Below, piece by piece: positions 1 through 11,856 of a stretch of DNA of 64,000 nucleotides. Position 1 is the stretch's first letter; the number at the start of each line of letters is the position of its first letter. Below the pieces are notes generated by a model. It saw only the letters and a list, made by a program, of their open reading frames with translations. It made no database searches and was not told the DNA's origin. The translations under genes were made by a program, and so were the position numbers. Source of the DNA: Rickettsia canadensis str. McKiel (GTDB lineage: Bacteria > Pseudomonadota > Alphaproteobacteria > Rickettsiales > Rickettsiaceae); the NCBI RefSeq assembly GCF_000014345.1, contig NC_009879.1:1007501-1071500 (forward strand). The letters are read 5' to 3'.

Positions 1-1470
1 AAAAAAATTACTTACTCTCTTAAACCTTTACTTAAGTTTTATGCAAACCAATCTCATGCAATTACGGCAATTGAAGATTTAGAGTTAATACAATATGCAT
101 TATCGGCAGGTTTATCACAGAAAAATTTATTTGAAGAAGCTCAAAAAGAAACTGTAATAGAAAATATAATCAATGAATCGGCAAAAATAGTAATAAATTT
201 TATCTCACTTTATAAGCAAAAAATATTGGAGCTTAAAGATAATAAAGCCTTTAGACTTTATAGCAACATTGATTTACCTATTTGTTTTATTTTAGATAAA
301 ATGGAGAAAGTCGGTATTAAAGTAGATGCTAATTACTTGAAACAATTATCAGCTGAATTTGGAACAGAAATAGCTAGACTTGAAGAAGAAATTTTTGCTC
401 TTAGCGGAACTAAATTTAATATTGGTGCACCAAAACAATTAGGCGAAATCTTGTTTGAAAAAATGCAATTACCTTTCGGTAAAGCTTCGGCTAAAACAAA
501 CTCTTACTCAACAGGTGTAGAAATACTAAAAAAACTTAGCAAGCATGGATATAATATTGCCGATTTATTACTAAGGTGGCGGCAACTTACAAAATTAAAA
601 AATACTTACACTGATAGTTTACCAAAACAAATAGATAATATAACTAGGCGAGTACATACGACATTTTTACAAACTTCTACCACTACAGGAAGGATTAGTT
701 CACAAGAACCTAATTTGCAAAATGTACCTATTCGCTCTAGTGAGGGTAATAAAATCAGACAAGCTTTTATTCCTGAAAAAGGTTATAAATTAATATCTGC
801 CGATTATTCTCAAATTGAGCTTAGAATATTAAGCCATATTGCAAATATAGATGCACTAAAACAAGCATTTACCAATAAAGACGATATACATACTCAAACT
901 GCTTGTCAGATCTTTAATTTGCCAAAAGATAAACTAACTAGTAAACATAGACGTAAAGCAAAAGCTATAAATTTTGGTATTATTTACGGTATTAGTGCTT
1001 TTGGGCTTGCTCAACAATTAAACGTTACGAATAGCGAAGCTGCAGAATATATTAAGAAATATTTTGCTGAATATAAAGGAGTACAAGAATATATTGAGCA
1101 AACAAAAGCTTTTGTAAGTAGCAACGGCTATGTTACCAATTTCTTTGGCAGAAAATGTTTTCTACCTTCAATTCATAATAAAAAGCTTAAACAATTTGCA
1201 GAGCGTGCGGCAATTAATGCACCTATTCAAGGAACTAATGCTGATATAATTAAAATTGCCATGATCAATCTAGATCAAGAAATAGAAAAACTTAAGCTTA
1301 AAACAAGACTAGTGCTGCAAATTCATGATGAATTACTGTTTGAAGCACCGACTGATGAAATAGAACTCGTAATACCTATTATTAAAAAAATCATGGAAAA
1401 CTCTACTAATATGGACGTACCGATTATTACTGAAATTAGGGCTGGTAATAACTGGATGGAGATTCATTAG
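1..1470 (+). CDS. polA: DNA polymerase I, C-terminal part (5' end outside window)
   Basis: The reading frame is open from base 1, so this is the 3' part of a longer gene and not a gene starting at the internal TTG at 226. The visible 489 codons cover the family A polymerase domain. Motif A (DYSQIELR) is at 802-825, the O-helix motif B ([14 protein letters not shown]) near 949-990 and motif C (HDE) at about 1324-1332. These carry the metal-binding aspartates and the dNTP-binding Arg/Lys/Tyr, so the polymerase site looks intact. The role is gap filling in repair and Okazaki fragment processing. Any nuclease domains lie upstream of the window and cannot be judged. The stop is followed by an intergenic repeat and the convergent dnaE gene. 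Confidence 0.96.
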   Translation, partial: KKITYSLKPLLKFYANQSHAITAIEDLELIQYALSAGLSQKNLFEEAQKETVIENIINESAKIVINFISLYKQKILELKDNKAFRLYSNIDLPICFILDKMEKVGIKVDANYLKQLSAEFGTEIARLEEEIFALSGTKFNIGAPKQLGEILFEKMQLPFGKASAKTNSYSTGVEILKKLSKHGYNIADLLLRWRQLTKLKNTYTDSLPKQIDNITRRVHTTFLQTSTTTGRISSQEPNLQNVPIRSSEGNKIRQAFIPEKGYKLISADYSQIELRILSHIANIDALKQAFTNKDDIHTQTACQIFNLPKDKLTSKHRRKAKAINFGIIYGISAFGLAQQLNVTNSEAAEYIKKYFAEYKGVQEYIEQTKAFVSSNGYVTNFFGRKCFLPSIHNKKLKQFAERAAINAPIQGTNADIIKIAMINLDQEIEKLKLKTRLVLQIHDELLFEAPTDEIELVIPIIKKIMENSTNMDVPIITEIRAGNNWMEIH

Positions 1471-1548
1471 GTAATATATAATAAATATGCATGGCTTGCT
1501 TGCGTAGATAAGCTTTCCGTTTTCACCCTAGCTAACTTGATCATGACC

Positions 1549-1690
1549 TTGTTGCATGGATCAAAAAACTTACTCGATGTCATCCATGCAAAAGTGGTGA
1601 TCCAGAAAAATAACTTTAATACTGATATATAAGTTACATAAACATATAAAAAACTTATTTTATATATTCCCGCCGCCACAGGAATGACAT
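1549..1690. repeat. Dispersed palindromic element, GTTGCATGGATC family
   Basis: The gap between the convergent polA and dnaE genes begins a repeat with TTGTTGCATGGATCAA and ends with a GGAATGACAT motif. The same composite, with the same order of sub-motifs, recurs at 27789-27936. The core GTTGCATGGATC also occurs at 5360, 23085 and, as GTTGCGTGGATC, at 37763. The open frame on the minus strand over this element is not credible as a gene. Confidence 0.7.
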
Positions 1691-1711
1691 AAAGCGAGCT
1701 ATACAACAACA

Positions 1712-4700
1712 CTATTTACTATATCCTTTTAAAATCTCAAAATCTTGTGCTTGGAGAAAGAATTTGTCCGGTAATGTAATTTTTGCTACAAAATTCTTTA
1801 CCTCTTCACTTTGTAAATATATCGTAGCTTTAGTATTACTTTCATTATTATTAGTGCGAGCTGCAAGCATCATTAATATCTGCCGTAATTCTTCATAATT
1901 TTGTGGGTAAAGCTTTAGTTCAAATTGTTTATTATTAATTACATCCTCAATTGACGAAAAGCTTTTTGCTGTTAGTTTTATTCCTCCTTCATCTTTAAAT
2001 ACATCACAATTAACGACTACCAAACTTTTAACATCAAGTAAATGTACATAATCTTTTAAAACTTCCTCACTAAAAATACTAAGTTCAAAGATATTCTCAG
2101 GATCGGACAGCACGAGCGTCACAAACCTACCTCTTACCGACATACGAGAATCCTTTTTTTGTATTACACCGGCAAGGTTTACTCGGGTAGTACCGTATGG
2201 TAATTTATTATGCAAATCTGCAGTATTTAAAATATTTAAACGGCTAAATATTTCTTGATACTGCGTAAGAGGATGATTAGAAATAAATAAACCCATAGCC
2301 TCAAATTCATAAAAAGCTAAAGTATTTTTATCTGCATAATTACTATCTATTAAAATAGTTGGACTTAAACTAGAAACTTTAATTAAGCTAAATTGATTAG
2401 ATGCCTGCTCTTTGTGATATGAAGTTGCATAAGAAAGTAATTTTGGAATACTTAAAAATAATTGCAATCGATTATCATGTAACTCATCAAAACAGCCAGA
2501 TTTAATTAAATTTTCCAGTAATTTACTGTTAATAGATTTTGGCGGTAATCGTTCAATAAAATCGGTAATTGATTTAAATGGTCCTCTTGCTTTTCGCTCG
2601 TCTGTTACTAATTTACCAAAATTCGGCGTAACTCCTTTAATCGCACCTAAAGCAAATATTATTGCACTTACTTCTTTATCATACTCACAACTTTTTATGT
2701 CATTCTCAGTACCTTCTTTGTCATTCCCACGAAAGTAGTCATCCATTTTCATTTCACTAATTTTTTCTGGATCCACGCCTACACGGGTATGACATAGAAC
2801 TTCGTGGGAATGACAAGTCACAGCTTGCGGTATGACAGACTTTACAATAAAATACCCTTCAGAAATATTAATATTAGGAGCAATAATTTTTATTCCACTG
2901 TCTTTTGCTTCTTGTAAAAATAAATTAATTTTATCGTGATTATTTAATTCAAGATTTAAGCAGGCAACCAAAAATTCTGCAGGATAATTAGCTTTAAGAT
3001 ATGCAGTTTGATATGAAATAACGCCATAAGCCGCAGCGTGTGCCTTATTAAAACCATATCCGGCAAATTTAGCTACAGTCGCAAAAATGGATTTCGCTTG
3101 AGATGCTGAAATATTATTAGCCACTGCCCCTTTAACAAAAATTTCTTCTTGCTCCTCCATTTCTTTTTTAATTTTCTTACCCATTGCTCTACGAAGTAAA
3201 TCAGCAGCACCTAGTGTATAACCGGCAAGAACTTGTGCTATTCTTTGTACTTGTTCCTGATATATCACCACTCCGTAAGTTTCTTCTAAGATCGGCTTTA
3301 ATAGCTCATGTAAATAATCAGGCTGCTGTAATTTATGCTTACAAGCTATATAGGTAGGGATATTTTCCATAGGACCGGGGCGATATAAAGCACCAAGAGC
3401 TATTAAATCATGTATAGAATCAGGCTTAAGGCGTCTAAGTGCATCTTTCATCCCAACACTTTCAAATTGGAAAACTCCGACTCCCTTACCTTGACATAAC
3501 ATTTGATAGGTCTTATTATCATCAAACGTCATATTGTTCAAATCTACATCTATCCCTCGCTCTTTAAGCAGTTTCTTACAATCGGTAATAACTGTTAGGG
3601 TTTGTAGACCTAAAAAATCAAATTTAATTAAACCGGCAATCTCAGAATATTTCATAGAATAACCGACTATCAACATATCGGAATTAGCATCTTTATATAC
3701 TGGGACTATATCAACTAAATCAGTGCCTGCTATTACGATTCCTGCAGCATGAGTCGAGGAATGTCTATGTAGTCCCTCAAGAATTAACGAAGTATCAAGC
3801 ACCAGCTTAATTAACTCTGCTTCACCCTCTAAATTATACAGTCCATTACCTTTAGCAGCATTTGCAAGCTCTGGAACTTCATGCATTGCCTGTTCAAGCG
3901 TAACGGGATTAACTGCACTAAAAGGTACAAGTTCTGTTATATAATCAGCAAATTTATAAGGTAAACTAAGTACACGAGCAACATCCTTAATAACAGCCTT
4001 TGCCTGCATCTTACCAAAAGTTATAATCTGCCCTACTCTATTGTAGCCATATTTAGAACGTACATAATTAATCACTTCCTCACGCCTTTCTTGACAAAAA
4101 TCAATATCGAAATCAGGCATTGAAATACGTTCAGGATTTAAAAATCTTTCAAATAATAAGCCAAATTTAATCGGATCGAGATCAGTAATAAGCAAGCTCC
4201 AAGCAACAACCGAGCCTGCCCCCGAACCTCTACCCGGTCCAACTAAAATCCCCTCTTGTTTACTCCATTTAATAAAATCTGATACAATCAAAAAATAACC
4301 GGCAAAATTCATATTACAGATAATATCCAGTTCGTAATTAAGACGAGACAAATATTCTGTTTTCAATTCTTCTTGATTCTCTAACGAAATATTTTCGGAT
4401 TTAAACTTTATAGCAAGCCTTGCAAGTAACCCTTCTGTTGCTTCTTTTCTAATTAAATCTGTTTCACTAATATCTTTGGTAGCAAAATTAGGCAGCATCG
4501 GCGGGTTTGCATGTGCTGCAAAATAACAACGTTCTCTTAAATTCACAGTATTTTCAATAGCAGCAGGTAAGTCGGAAAAAAGCTCTATCATTTCACGTGG
4601 TGATTTAAAATAACAATTCTCGCTAACTGTTTTACGGTCAGGATATTCTTTAGTAACACCAGCTGATATACATAACAATACATCATGTGCATAATGCATG

Positions 4701-5314
4701 CTTTTCTCACTAAATAAAACTTTATTAGTAGCAACAAGTGGAATAGCAAGCTCAGCAGCAATTTTAATATAATGATCCTCAATAAACTGTTCTTCGGGTA
4801 AATCATGCCTCATAATTTCAAAATAAAACCGATCTGCTAAAATCTCCTGTAATTTACGTGCAAACAGTATCGCTTGCTCTTCATTACGAGCCAGTAAACA
4901 TTTTCCGACAATACCGTCGGTATAACAGCATAATGCTATTAACCCTTCTTGATATTTTACTAAATCTTCAAAATTAATATGATCGCAGATCTTACGATCA
5001 TTTTTAGTTACAGTAAGGCTTGATAGTTTGAGTAAATTTTTATAGCCGACTTCATCTTTAGCTATAAGCAAAATTTGAGCAAAAATATTGATATCATATT
5101 GTATGTTGAGAATAACCCCGTGTATCGGCTGCAGCCCTTTTTTTACTGCATATAACGCAAATTCCAATGAACCAAATAAATTCCCACTATCTGCCAAACA
5201 AATAGCAGACATTTTATTTAATGAAGCAAGCTCTACTATTTTTTCGATTGTTAATGCACTTTCTAGAAAAGAATAAGAGCTTTGTGTTCTTAAATGAATA
5301 AATTCAGGTTGCAT
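1712..5314 (-). CDS. dnaE: DNA polymerase III alpha subunit (with in-frame RPE insertion)
   Basis: This is the replicative polymerase catalytic subunit, 1200 aa, close to the usual DnaE length of about 1160. The N-terminal PHP domain starts [15 protein letters not shown], with the canonical first PHP histidine replaced by Gln, so PHP metal binding is probably degenerate. The polymerase motif PDFDIDF places catalytic Asp at residues 401 and 403, and KFDFLGLQ supplies Asp566. An HhH region and the C-terminal OB fold ([18 protein letters not shown]) follow. Residues about 826-872 do not belong to the family: they translate a palindromic element with perfect 14-base arms at 2720-2733 and 2801-2814, just before the conserved ALGAIKGV. 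The frame stays open through it. The ATG at 5314 matches the family start. Confidence 0.97.
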   Translation of the reverse strand: MQPEFIHLRTQSSYSFLESALTIEKIVELASLNKMSAICLADSGNLFGSLEFALYAVKKGLQPIHGVILNIQYDINIFAQILLIAKDEVGYKNLLKLSSLTVTKNDRKICDHINFEDLVKYQEGLIALCCYTDGIVGKCLLARNEEQAILFARKLQEILADRFYFEIMRHDLPEEQFIEDHYIKIAAELAIPLVATNKVLFSEKSMHYAHDVLLCISAGVTKEYPDRKTVSENCYFKSPREMIELFSDLPAAIENTVNLRERCYFAAHANPPMLPNFATKDISETDLIRKEATEGLLARLAIKFKSENISLENQEELKTEYLSRLNYELDIICNMNFAGYFLIVSDFIKWSKQEGILVGPGRGSGAGSVVAWSLLITDLDPIKFGLLFERFLNPERISMPDFDIDFCQERREEVINYVRSKYGYNRVGQIITFGKMQAKAVIKDVARVLSLPYKFADYITELVPFSAVNPVTLEQAMHEVPELANAAKGNGLYNLEGEAELIKLVLDTSLILEGLHRHSSTHAAGIVIAGTDLVDIVPVYKDANSDMLIVGYSMKYSEIAGLIKFDFLGLQTLTVITDCKKLLKERGIDVDLNNMTFDDNKTYQMLCQGKGVGVFQFESVGMKDALRRLKPDSIHDLIALGALYRPGPMENIPTYIACKHKLQQPDYLHELLKPILEETYGVVIYQEQVQRIAQVLAGYTLGAADLLRRAMGKKIKKEMEEQEEIFVKGAVANNISASQAKSIFATVAKFAGYGFNKAHAAAYGVISYQTAYLKANYPAEFLVACLNLELNNHDKINLFLQEAKDSGIKIIAPNINISEGYFIVKSVIPQAVTCHSHEVLCHTRVGVDPEKISEMKMDDYFRGNDKEGTENDIKSCEYDKEVSAIIFALGAIKGVTPNFGKLVTDERKARGPFKSITDFIERLPPKSINSKLLENLIKSGCFDELHDNRLQLFLSIPKLLSYATSYHKEQASNQFSLIKVSSLSPTILIDSNYADKNTLAFYEFEAMGLFISNHPLTQYQEIFSRLNILNTADLHNKLPYGTTRVNLAGVIQKKDSRMSVRGRFVTLVLSDPENIFELSIFSEEVLKDYVHLLDVKSLVVVNCDVFKDEGGIKLTAKSFSSIEDVINNKQFELKLYPQNYEELRQILMMLAARTNNNESNTKATIYLQSEEVKNFVAKITLPDKFFLQAQDFEILKGYSK
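2715..2840. repeat. RPE inserted in frame within dnaE
   Basis: Perfect 14-base inverted arms (2720-2733 GTCATTCCCACGAA and 2801-2814 TTCGTGGGAATGAC) enclose about 67 bases. A second GGTATGAC end lies at 2829-2836. The sequence motifs match the intergenic palindromes elsewhere in the window (for example 9662-9780 and 25738-25815). It adds roughly 45 residues to DnaE without breaking the frame, which is the hallmark of Rickettsia palindromic elements. Confidence 0.85.
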
Positions 5315-5356
5315 TTTAAATATGAATGTATATGGTTTTTATGTGATTCCTGTGAA

Positions 5357-5500
5357 ACATTGTTGCATGGATCGGATCAATGCCAACTCTGTCATCCCCG
5401 CGACTTGAACGCAGGTTCTAGTTAAAAATACTAAAATTATTAGTATAATAAGTTGTTTTTTGGATACTATGGTCAAACAACGGTATAACAGTGAATGCAT
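5357..5500. repeat. Composite palindromic repeat between dnaE and udg
   Basis: It contains GTTGCATGGATC at 5360, then GTCATCCCCGCGACTTGA near 5392 and a GGATACTATGGTCAAACAACGGTATAAC tail. The layout (CGACTTGA ... TCTAG ... TGGATACT ... GTATGAC) is shared with 42318-42408 and 49890-50030, so all three are copies of one roughly 100-base element with complementary ends. Confidence 0.65.
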
Positions 5501-5515
5501 TTTACGTAACAACAC

Positions 5516-6835
5516 CTACGCGGGAATAACATCGAGTTTACTTCCTACTGCATAATACCTAAAACCGATTTTTTTCACTACTTCACTATCTAGTATATTT
5601 CTCAGATCAATTATTATCGGAGATTTTACTAAGTCATAAATTTCTTGAAAATTAAGTTCTTTAAATTCTAACCACTCAGTTGCAATAACTATAATATCTG
5701 CTGATTTACATGCTTCAACTGCTAAGTCTAAATATAGCAAATTTTTATTTTCAAAATTCTTTTTAGCATTTTCACAACCAATTGGATCAAATGCTTTAAC
5801 ATATGCACCTTTATTTAATAAAATCTTTATAATTTCGATAGCAGGACTTGCTCTAACATCATCTGTCCCTGCTTTATATGTTAAGCCTAAAATTGCTATA
5901 TTCTTACCTTTTAAATCTCTGTCTAACAAAGTAGCAATCTTATCTACTATGTTACTTGGTCGCTGCTTGTTGCTTGCAATTACTGCCTTAAGAATCTTAC
6001 AATCAATATGATGGTTTGCTACAAGATGATTTAATGCTAGAATATCTTTTGGAAAACACGAACCGCCAAAACCAGGTCCTGCATTTAAAAAATTTTGACC
6101 GATTCTTTGATCAAGCCCTATACCTTTAGATAAATCTTTAATATTACCGCCAATTTTTTCACATAAATCAGCCATTTCATTAATAAAAGCAATTTTAGTA
6201 GCTAAAAAACTATTTGAAGCATATTTAATAAGCTCACTTGTCACTAAATCAGTAACCAAAAACTTTGTTCCTTGTTCTATTAAGGGTGCATAAATTTTTC
6301 TTAAGATCTCCTCCGATTTTTCATTATTTACACCGACAACTATACGGTCAGGATATAAAAAATCTTCTACCGCACTGCCTTCCCTTAAAAACTCAGGATT
6401 GGAAGCAACATTAAATAAAAAACCTTTGGATTTTAAATATGCTATAATATTACTGCAGCTATAAGGCGGAACAGTGGATTTGATGACTATTAAACAATCC
6501 TTATTTATATGCACTGATACCTTATCAATAGCATTATAAACATATTTTAAATCTGCTTTTCCCGATTCTTTTGAAGGCGTGCCAACCGTAATAAATATTG
6601 CTTCAGCATTTTGAAGTTCATTATTATAAATATATGTAAATTTTAATCTTCTAGCTAGCAGAGCTTTTTGTAAATATTTATCAAGGTTCAACTCATAAAT
6701 CGGTAATATTTGCTTATTTAATTTGGATATCTTAACCTTATCATTATCAATACAAGTAACATTATGACCTAAATAGCTTATAATAATACCTGAGACTAAT
6801 CCCACATATCCACTACCGATAAATGTAATATTCAT
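5516..6835 (-). CDS. udg: UDP-glucose 6-dehydrogenase
   Basis: This 439 aa protein has the full UDP-glucose/GDP-mannose dehydrogenase architecture. An N-terminal NAD-binding Rossmann domain (GSGYVGL at residues 7-13) is followed by the central dimerisation helix. The catalytic cysteine is Cys260 in GPGFGGSCFPKD, and the C-terminal UDP-binding domain contains GLTYKAGTDDVRASPA. It oxidises UDP-glucose twice to UDP-glucuronate in the cytoplasm, using two NAD+. The product would feed surface polysaccharide synthesis, but no glycosyltransferase gene lies nearby. The gene stands alone between repeat-bearing gaps and is divergent from the AsmA-like gene. All key residues are present. Confidence 0.95.
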   Translation of the reverse strand: MNITFIGSGYVGLVSGIIISYLGHNVTCIDNDKVKISKLNKQILPIYELNLDKYLQKALLARRLKFTYIYNNELQNAEAIFITVGTPSKESGKADLKYVYNAIDKVSVHINKDCLIVIKSTVPPYSCSNIIAYLKSKGFLFNVASNPEFLREGSAVEDFLYPDRIVVGVNNEKSEEILRKIYAPLIEQGTKFLVTDLVTSELIKYASNSFLATKIAFINEMADLCEKIGGNIKDLSKGIGLDQRIGQNFLNAGPGFGGSCFPKDILALNHLVANHHIDCKILKAVIASNKQRPSNIVDKIATLLDRDLKGKNIAILGLTYKAGTDDVRASPAIEIIKILLNKGAYVKAFDPIGCENAKKNFENKNLLYLDLAVEACKSADIIVIATEWLEFKELNFQEIYDLVKSPIIIDLRNILDSEVVKKIGFRYYAVGSKLDVIPA

Positions 6836-6885
6836 AATTTTTTGTGATTTTTATATTAAATTTTTAAATTATACGTTATATTCAA

Positions 6886-7065
6886 CTAACATGACAAGTA
6901 TACCTCGAGTGTCAATGCAGGATCATTATACTTTGACATAACTTCAAAGAGAGCTAAAAGTTCACAAGGCAAGAAGCGTATCATATACTTAATATGTAAG
7001 TACCGTTGTGTACTCTTGTAGAACAACAACACCAATTTTGAAGCTCATCAAGTATACAAAGCTTT
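6886..7065. repeat. Dispersed element with ACTTCAAA/TTTGAAG ends
   Basis: In the divergent gap between udg and the AsmA-like gene, ACTTCAAAGAGAGCTAAAAG opens an element that closes with TTTTGAAGCTCATCAAGTATAC. Its interior (TTCACAAGGCAAGAAGCGTAT...) aligns by eye with the element at 48340-48462 (TCCACAAAGCAAGGAATAAAGCGTAT...). A weaker relative lies at 45800-45912. The family differs in sequence from the GTCATNCC elements. It probably surrounds or contains the promoters of both flanking genes, but no promoter could be assigned. Confidence 0.6.
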
Positions 7066-7095
7066 TATCATATTTCAATAGATTTACAAGCTCAA

Positions 7096-9606
7096 ATGAA
7101 TTTTATTAAAAAAACCTTTATTAGTATTTTTATAATTCTTATTTCATTGTTTGTTTTTACAACTCTAACTGTTTATAGTGCGAACAAAGGATCGTTAAAT
7201 GAACCTTTGAAAAAAATAATTGAATTTTATTTAAGTAAAAATGATATAAAGGCTGTATTACATAATTTAGAATTTAAAGAAAACCGATTATCTATAGATA
7301 AAATTACCTTAAGTTTTATAGATAATACTAGAGGAGAAATTAAAGATTTTAATCTTTTCTTTAATTTCAAAAATTTCTTCTCTAATTCGTTAATAGAGGC
7401 TAATTTTAATATTGATAAATTTTCCATAATCTCAAACAACGATGAAGAAATTATAAATACTTCAACGAACGGTGATTATTCGTTAAATATAATCAAAAAA
7501 GATGTTCTAACCGACATACGGTTAACTTCAATAAAAAGTGATATCTTAACCGATGAGCAAGGAGCAGGCTTACCTCTAGGAAATGCTTTATGCTTGTATA
7601 AAACCACCTATTCTAAAGGTAATCCAAAAAGCGTTAATTGCAAACTTACCTTTGGAGACAAAGCTTTTTTATCACTAAACGGTATAATAACCGATAAAAA
7701 TATCGATGTAAGTGCAGCTGCTGCAAATATACCTTTAATAATTTATCAAACAGTTGAAAAAATTGTGCCGGATAATTCTATAATCTCATATTTACGAGAA
7801 CATATAAAACAAGGTTATATCCAAAACGGAGAATTAAATATTAAATTAGATAAAAAATTTTTAAAGAAAAATATTTTAGTAGAAGATAATTTAAAAGCAA
7901 ATTTACATATCTCGAATTTTGAATATAAATATCATAAAGATTTACCGCCTTTAACTAAAGTTGATACTAATATAATTATTTCAGGACCGGAAATAAAATT
8001 TCTAATTAATGAAGCATATAGCGGTAACAGTATTGTTTCAGATGGTATTATAACTTTCAAATGGGAAGGACCGGATAAATCGCAATTTGTTTTTAATGCT
8101 ACTGCTAAAGGTGAAATTAACGACTTAATTGCCTTTGTTCCAAGTAATATATATCAAAATATTAAAGCTCAAAATATTGATCTAAAACAAATCAAAGGGA
8201 CAGCAAATTCAATAATAGAGTTCATAATCCCTATTAGTCCAAATATCCCTAATAGTTATAATGTGTTATCAACATTAACAAATATTTCTTTTAATACTTT
8301 AGACAATAATATTTTATTACAAAACGGTGAAGCCAAAGGTAGTTTTAAAGATAATAAACTAAATATTACCGGTAAAGGCAAAATTAATAATTATGCAAGT
8401 AGCTTTACTTATGATCATGATATATCAGATAAAAATAATGAGTGTTTACTTAAAATAAAAAGCAATATTGTGGCAAATAATCAAAGATTTGGACTATTGA
8501 AATTAATTTCAGGGAATACCGTTCTAAATTTTGAGTATAAAAAGCAGCATAATAATGAGAGTTTTATTACTGTTAATTCTAATCTTGATAATTTAGAATT
8601 TAATATAGATAAAGTATCTATTCATAAAAAATTATATAAAAAAGCTAATTTATATTTATATACTAAATTAAATGATAAAAATTTCGATAGAAATATTGCA
8701 TTTAACCTTTCAGGGCAGGATAATCTAAAAATTAACGGTAATGTCTTAATTAAGAACAATATTTATAATATTAATCTAGCCTCTGTTAAACATAATCATA
8801 CGGATTTAAAAGGAAAAATAATTATAGATAACCATAATCTTAATACGGAACTTTATGGAAGCGGATTAGATTTATCAAATGCTAATATGATGCAGTTTTT
8901 AGAAAAAGAGGGGGATTCTACACGTAATATTAATTTAAAAACTAATATATCAAAAATACTTTTAAAGAATAATATAATTCTAAGTAATCTTGATTTAGCA
9001 ATTAAATGTGATAAAGTACGGTGTTTCTCTGGTTTTCTAAATGCTAATATTGCTAATAAAAAAGTTAAGATGTCACTTACCGCTAAGGAAGCTTTTGAAC
9101 AATGGCTCATTGAATCTGATAATGCCGGAGCATTGCTTAAAGGACTTGGAATGTATAACACTATGCAAAATGGTCAGATTAATATCAACTTAAATACAAA
9201 AAGATATAAAGTAAAAAAAGGCGAAATAGTACCAATATTAGATGGAAAATTTTCTATAAAACATTTTATGGTAGTTGATACCCCTTTTTTAACACGGCTT
9301 GTTTCCTTTGTTTCTCTACCGGGTTTTCTTAGTTCAATAACTAATAATAAAAATATTTTATTTGAAGATATGACCGGTAAATTTAATTATAGAGGGAATA
9401 TTATTACAATTTTCGATACAGAAGCACATGGACCGTTTTTTGACTTTACTATGAAAGGTAATATTGATACTAAGCAGCAATTAATTACGGTTAAAGGAAA
9501 CATTATTCCTTCCTTTTTCTTAATCAGCACCATTGTAATCAAAATACCGGTAGTCGGTAAAATATTTTCCAAAGTAGCCCCTTACTCACTAGAAATGAAA
9601 TATTAA
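7096..9606 (+). CDS. AsmA-like (YhdP-type) envelope protein
   Basis: This 836 aa protein starts with a membrane anchor (hydrophobic residues about 6-28, after MNFIKK). The rest is a long, repetitive, Asn/Lys/Ile-rich beta-strand region. The C-terminal 100 residues ([13 protein letters not shown] ... [20 protein letters not shown] ... [10 protein letters not shown]) resemble the AsmA-like C-terminal domain found in YhdP relatives. Known AsmA-clan proteins are inner-membrane-anchored periplasmic bridges implicated in phospholipid transport to the outer membrane. That role is inferred here from domain type only. It is the first of a plus-strand run with ampG, tatC and serS, but gaps and a repeat separate it from ampG. 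No defects seen. Confidence 0.75.
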   Translation: MNFIKKTFISIFIILISLFVFTTLTVYSANKGSLNEPLKKIIEFYLSKNDIKAVLHNLEFKENRLSIDKITLSFIDNTRGEIKDFNLFFNFKNFFSNSLIEANFNIDKFSIISNNDEEIINTSTNGDYSLNIIKKDVLTDIRLTSIKSDILTDEQGAGLPLGNALCLYKTTYSKGNPKSVNCKLTFGDKAFLSLNGIITDKNIDVSAAAANIPLIIYQTVEKIVPDNSIISYLREHIKQGYIQNGELNIKLDKKFLKKNILVEDNLKANLHISNFEYKYHKDLPPLTKVDTNIIISGPEIKFLINEAYSGNSIVSDGIITFKWEGPDKSQFVFNATAKGEINDLIAFVPSNIYQNIKAQNIDLKQIKGTANSIIEFIIPISPNIPNSYNVLSTLTNISFNTLDNNILLQNGEAKGSFKDNKLNITGKGKINNYASSFTYDHDISDKNNECLLKIKSNIVANNQRFGLLKLISGNTVLNFEYKKQHNNESFITVNSNLDNLEFNIDKVSIHKKLYKKANLYLYTKLNDKNFDRNIAFNLSGQDNLKINGNVLIKNNIYNINLASVKHNHTDLKGKIIIDNHNLNTELYGSGLDLSNANMMQFLEKEGDSTRNINLKTNISKILLKNNIILSNLDLAIKCDKVRCFSGFLNANIANKKVKMSLTAKEAFEQWLIESDNAGALLKGLGMYNTMQNGQININLNTKRYKVKKGEIVPILDGKFSIKHFMVVDTPFLTRLVSFVSLPGFLSSITNNKNILFEDMTGKFNYRGNIITIFDTEAHGPFFDFTMKGNIDTKQQLITVKGNIIPSFFLISTIVIKIPVVGKIFSKVAPYSLEMKY

Positions 9607-9632
9607 GTAACTATTTAAAGCTATTAGATTTC

Positions 9633-11042
9633 GTGTACAAAATTTTAAATCACTCCTTTATGTCATACCCGCGAAAGCAGGAATCTAGAAATCAAGAAGC
9701 TCAAATAACTACAGCTTCTAAAGTTAGAAAACTTAATTTGTTTGACTTTTTTCTGGCTTCGCGCTTTCGTGGACATGACATACATAGCCATACATATTTA
9801 ATCGGTATTTTACTTTTAGGCTTAATTTCCGGTCTTACATTTAATTTAATTTTTTTCACAGTGCCATATCAATTATCTGAAGCAAAATACACTACTGATA
9901 TAATAGGTTTGATATCATTAGCTGCTTTTCCATATTGTTTAAAGGTCATATGGTCACCTTTTATAGATAAATACTCTATACCTTTTTTATGTTCTAAACT
10001 CGGTCACAGACGTGGCTGGGCATTAGTATCACAAATATGTTTAATCCTAGCAATGACAGGATTCTTAAACATAAGCCCTTGCAATAACTTATATATTACT
10101 GCCGTTATCTTATGTATTATTTCATTCTGCAATGCTACTCAAGATATTGTACTTGATGCATATAGAATTGAGAGACCTACATCGAAAGAAGAACTTTCAA
10201 TGGCTTTTACTTTTAGTAGTATAGGGTTTCGTTTAGGTATGTTACTTGGCAGCGTCGGTGCTTTATATTCATCAATTATTTTTGGCTGGAATATTGTATA
10301 TAAATTTGCTCTATTCATTACTATACTTGGACCTATAGTAATTTTATATATCAAAGAACCAAAATCAAAAGAAATACGTCATACAACTACTAATTTAATA
10401 GGATTACAACAATATTTTGCAGTTATTAAAAAAAGTATTATATCCTTAAAAAATGAACAGCAATATTTACTGCTAATTATATTGTTTGTATTTTTGTACA
10501 AAGCTGCAGATTCTATACCTATGGCTATGAGTTCTCCCTTATTTCTAGATTTAAGTTTTACTACTCATGAAATTGCTATTATTTACAAAGCGTACGGGTT
10601 ACTAATCATGATCATTGGGGGAGCTTTAGGTGGCATTTTATCTGCAAAAATAGGTATATTTAATAGTGTCTTAATTGGTGGAGTTATTCAATTATTATCG
10701 CCTCTTATGTTTATGATTCTTGCTACTATCGGTTATGATATAAGGACATTTATAATAACCGTTACAGTGCAAAATTTTTGTGCAGGCTTTGCAGGCACTA
10801 TTATCTCTATCTATTTTGCTAGCCTTTGCAATAGTGAATTTGTTGCCACGCAATATTCCATTATTGCATCTTTTAGCTCTCTTAGTCGTATTCTTCTAGC
10901 TAGCCTTGGCGGTATTTGTGCAAAATATCTTACTTGGCCTGTATTCTTTTTAGGTAATACTCTGTTTAGTATGTTATTTATACCGATATTTTATAAAATA
11001 TATAGAAAGAAACTAGTGATTAAAAAATATGACAATCCTTAA
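9633..11042 (+). CDS. ampG: AmpG-family muropeptide/MFS permease (N-terminal RPE)
   Basis: This is a polytopic protein of the major facilitator superfamily, AmpG type. The first half contains [13 protein letters not shown] and a [10 protein letters not shown] segment typical of AmpG, and about 12 hydrophobic helices are spread to the end. AmpG proteins import anhydro-muropeptides from the periplasm for wall recycling. Rickettsiae carry several paralogues, so the substrate here is uncertain. Residues about 10-54 translate a palindromic element (arms 9662-9680 and 9763-9780), after which the family sequence begins at [11 protein letters not shown]. The first start is GTG at 9633. ATG at 9660 lies at the edge of the element. 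Either start makes the N-terminal tail element-derived. Confidence 0.85.
   Translation: MYKILNHSFMSYPRKQESRNQEAQITTASKVRKLNLFDFFLASRFRGHDIHSHTYLIGILLLGLISGLTFNLIFFTVPYQLSEAKYTTDIIGLISLAAFPYCLKVIWSPFIDKYSIPFLCSKLGHRRGWALVSQICLILAMTGFLNISPCNNLYITAVILCIISFCNATQDIVLDAYRIERPTSKEELSMAFTFSSIGFRLGMLLGSVGALYSSIIFGWNIVYKFALFITILGPIVILYIKEPKSKEIRHTTTNLIGLQQYFAVIKKSIISLKNEQQYLLLIILFVFLYKAADSIPMAMSSPLFLDLSFTTHEIAIIYKAYGLLIMIIGGALGGILSAKIGIFNSVLIGGVIQLLSPLMFMILATIGYDIRTFIITVTVQNFCAGFAGTIISIYFASLCNSEFVATQYSIIASFSSLSRILLASLGGICAKYLTWPVFFLGNTLFSMLFIPIFYKIYRKKLVIKKYDNP
9660..9785. repeat. RPE at the 5' end of ampG
   Basis: The left arm GTCATACCCGCGAAAGC at 9662-9678 pairs, with a few mismatches, with GCTTTCGTGGACATGAC at 9763-9779. 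The frame is open throughout, giving a basic peptide ahead of the first transmembrane helix. The motif matches the dnaE insertion. Confidence 0.8.
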
Positions 11043-11100
11043 AAAACCTTTATAATATTGATATATATATACTTCTGTGAAATGACGAGTCGGAATTTTT

Positions 11101-11856
11101 ATGAAATTATATAGTTTTCAAGAACATTTATTAGAATTAAAAATAAGGCTTCTTAGAATATTTACTACTTTTATAATTATATTTGCTATTTGCTATTACT
11201 TTAGCGACAATATTTATAGTTTTTTATTAAAACCACTGGCTAAGCTAAGCGGTGATACGGTACGCAATATAATTTACACAGGGCTTACGGAAGCATTCTT
11301 TACCTATATTAAACTCGCAGCTTTTACTGCTTTTACTATTATTATACCGATAATTGCTTTAGAGTGTTATTTATTTATCAGTCCTGGGCTACACCGCCAT
11401 GAAAAAAAAATTATCACTTTTATTCTTTTTATGTCACCTATTTTATTTTGGTGTGGTAGTATTTTTGTCTTTTATTTTGTAATGCCGCAAGCTTGGAAAT
11501 TTTTTCTTAATTTTGAAAAACGTGATATGATAGTACCAATAGTTTTGGAAGCAAGAATTAGCGAGTATCTCAGTTTAGTTATTCATCTTATTATTGCTTT
11601 TGGAGTCGCTTTTCAACTACCAGTTGTGATAATAATATTAAATATACTAAAAATAATTAAGGTACAGACACTTAAGCAAAAAAGACGCATTGCCGTAGTA
11701 ATTAACTTTATCATCGCAGGAATATTAACACCTCCTGACATTTTAAGCCAGTTTGCTCTTGCAATTCCACTACTTTTATTATATGAAATTTCAATAATGA
11801 TATGTAATTTTATAGAAAAATCGAGGACACTAAATGTTAAATATCAAATGGATTAG
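11101..11856 (+). CDS. tatC: Sec-independent protein translocase TatC
   Basis: This 251 aa protein begins with the TatC signature near the N-terminus ([15 protein letters not shown]) and has six hydrophobic helices. The conserved [16 protein letters not shown] segment is at about residues 84-102, with [11 protein letters not shown] in the next loop. TatC is the receptor for twin-arginine signal peptides in the inner membrane and exports folded, often cofactor-bearing, proteins. No tatA or tatB is adjacent. The 3' end overlaps serS by 23 bases, so the two genes are probably co-transcribed and translationally coupled. Length and motifs are normal. Confidence 0.94.
   Translation: MKLYSFQEHLLELKIRLLRIFTTFIIIFAICYYFSDNIYSFLLKPLAKLSGDTVRNIIYTGLTEAFFTYIKLAAFTAFTIIIPIIALECYLFISPGLHRHEKKIITFILFMSPILFWCGSIFVFYFVMPQAWKFFLNFEKRDMIVPIVLEARISEYLSLVIHLIIAFGVAFQLPVVIIILNILKIIKVQTLKQKRRIAVVINFIIAGILTPPDILSQFALAIPLLLLYEISIMICNFIEKSRTLNVKYQMD

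Noticed and set aside
1467-1712. Minus-strand 81-codon open frame between polA and dnaE
   Set aside because: It translates an intergenic palindromic repeat and has no family resemblance.
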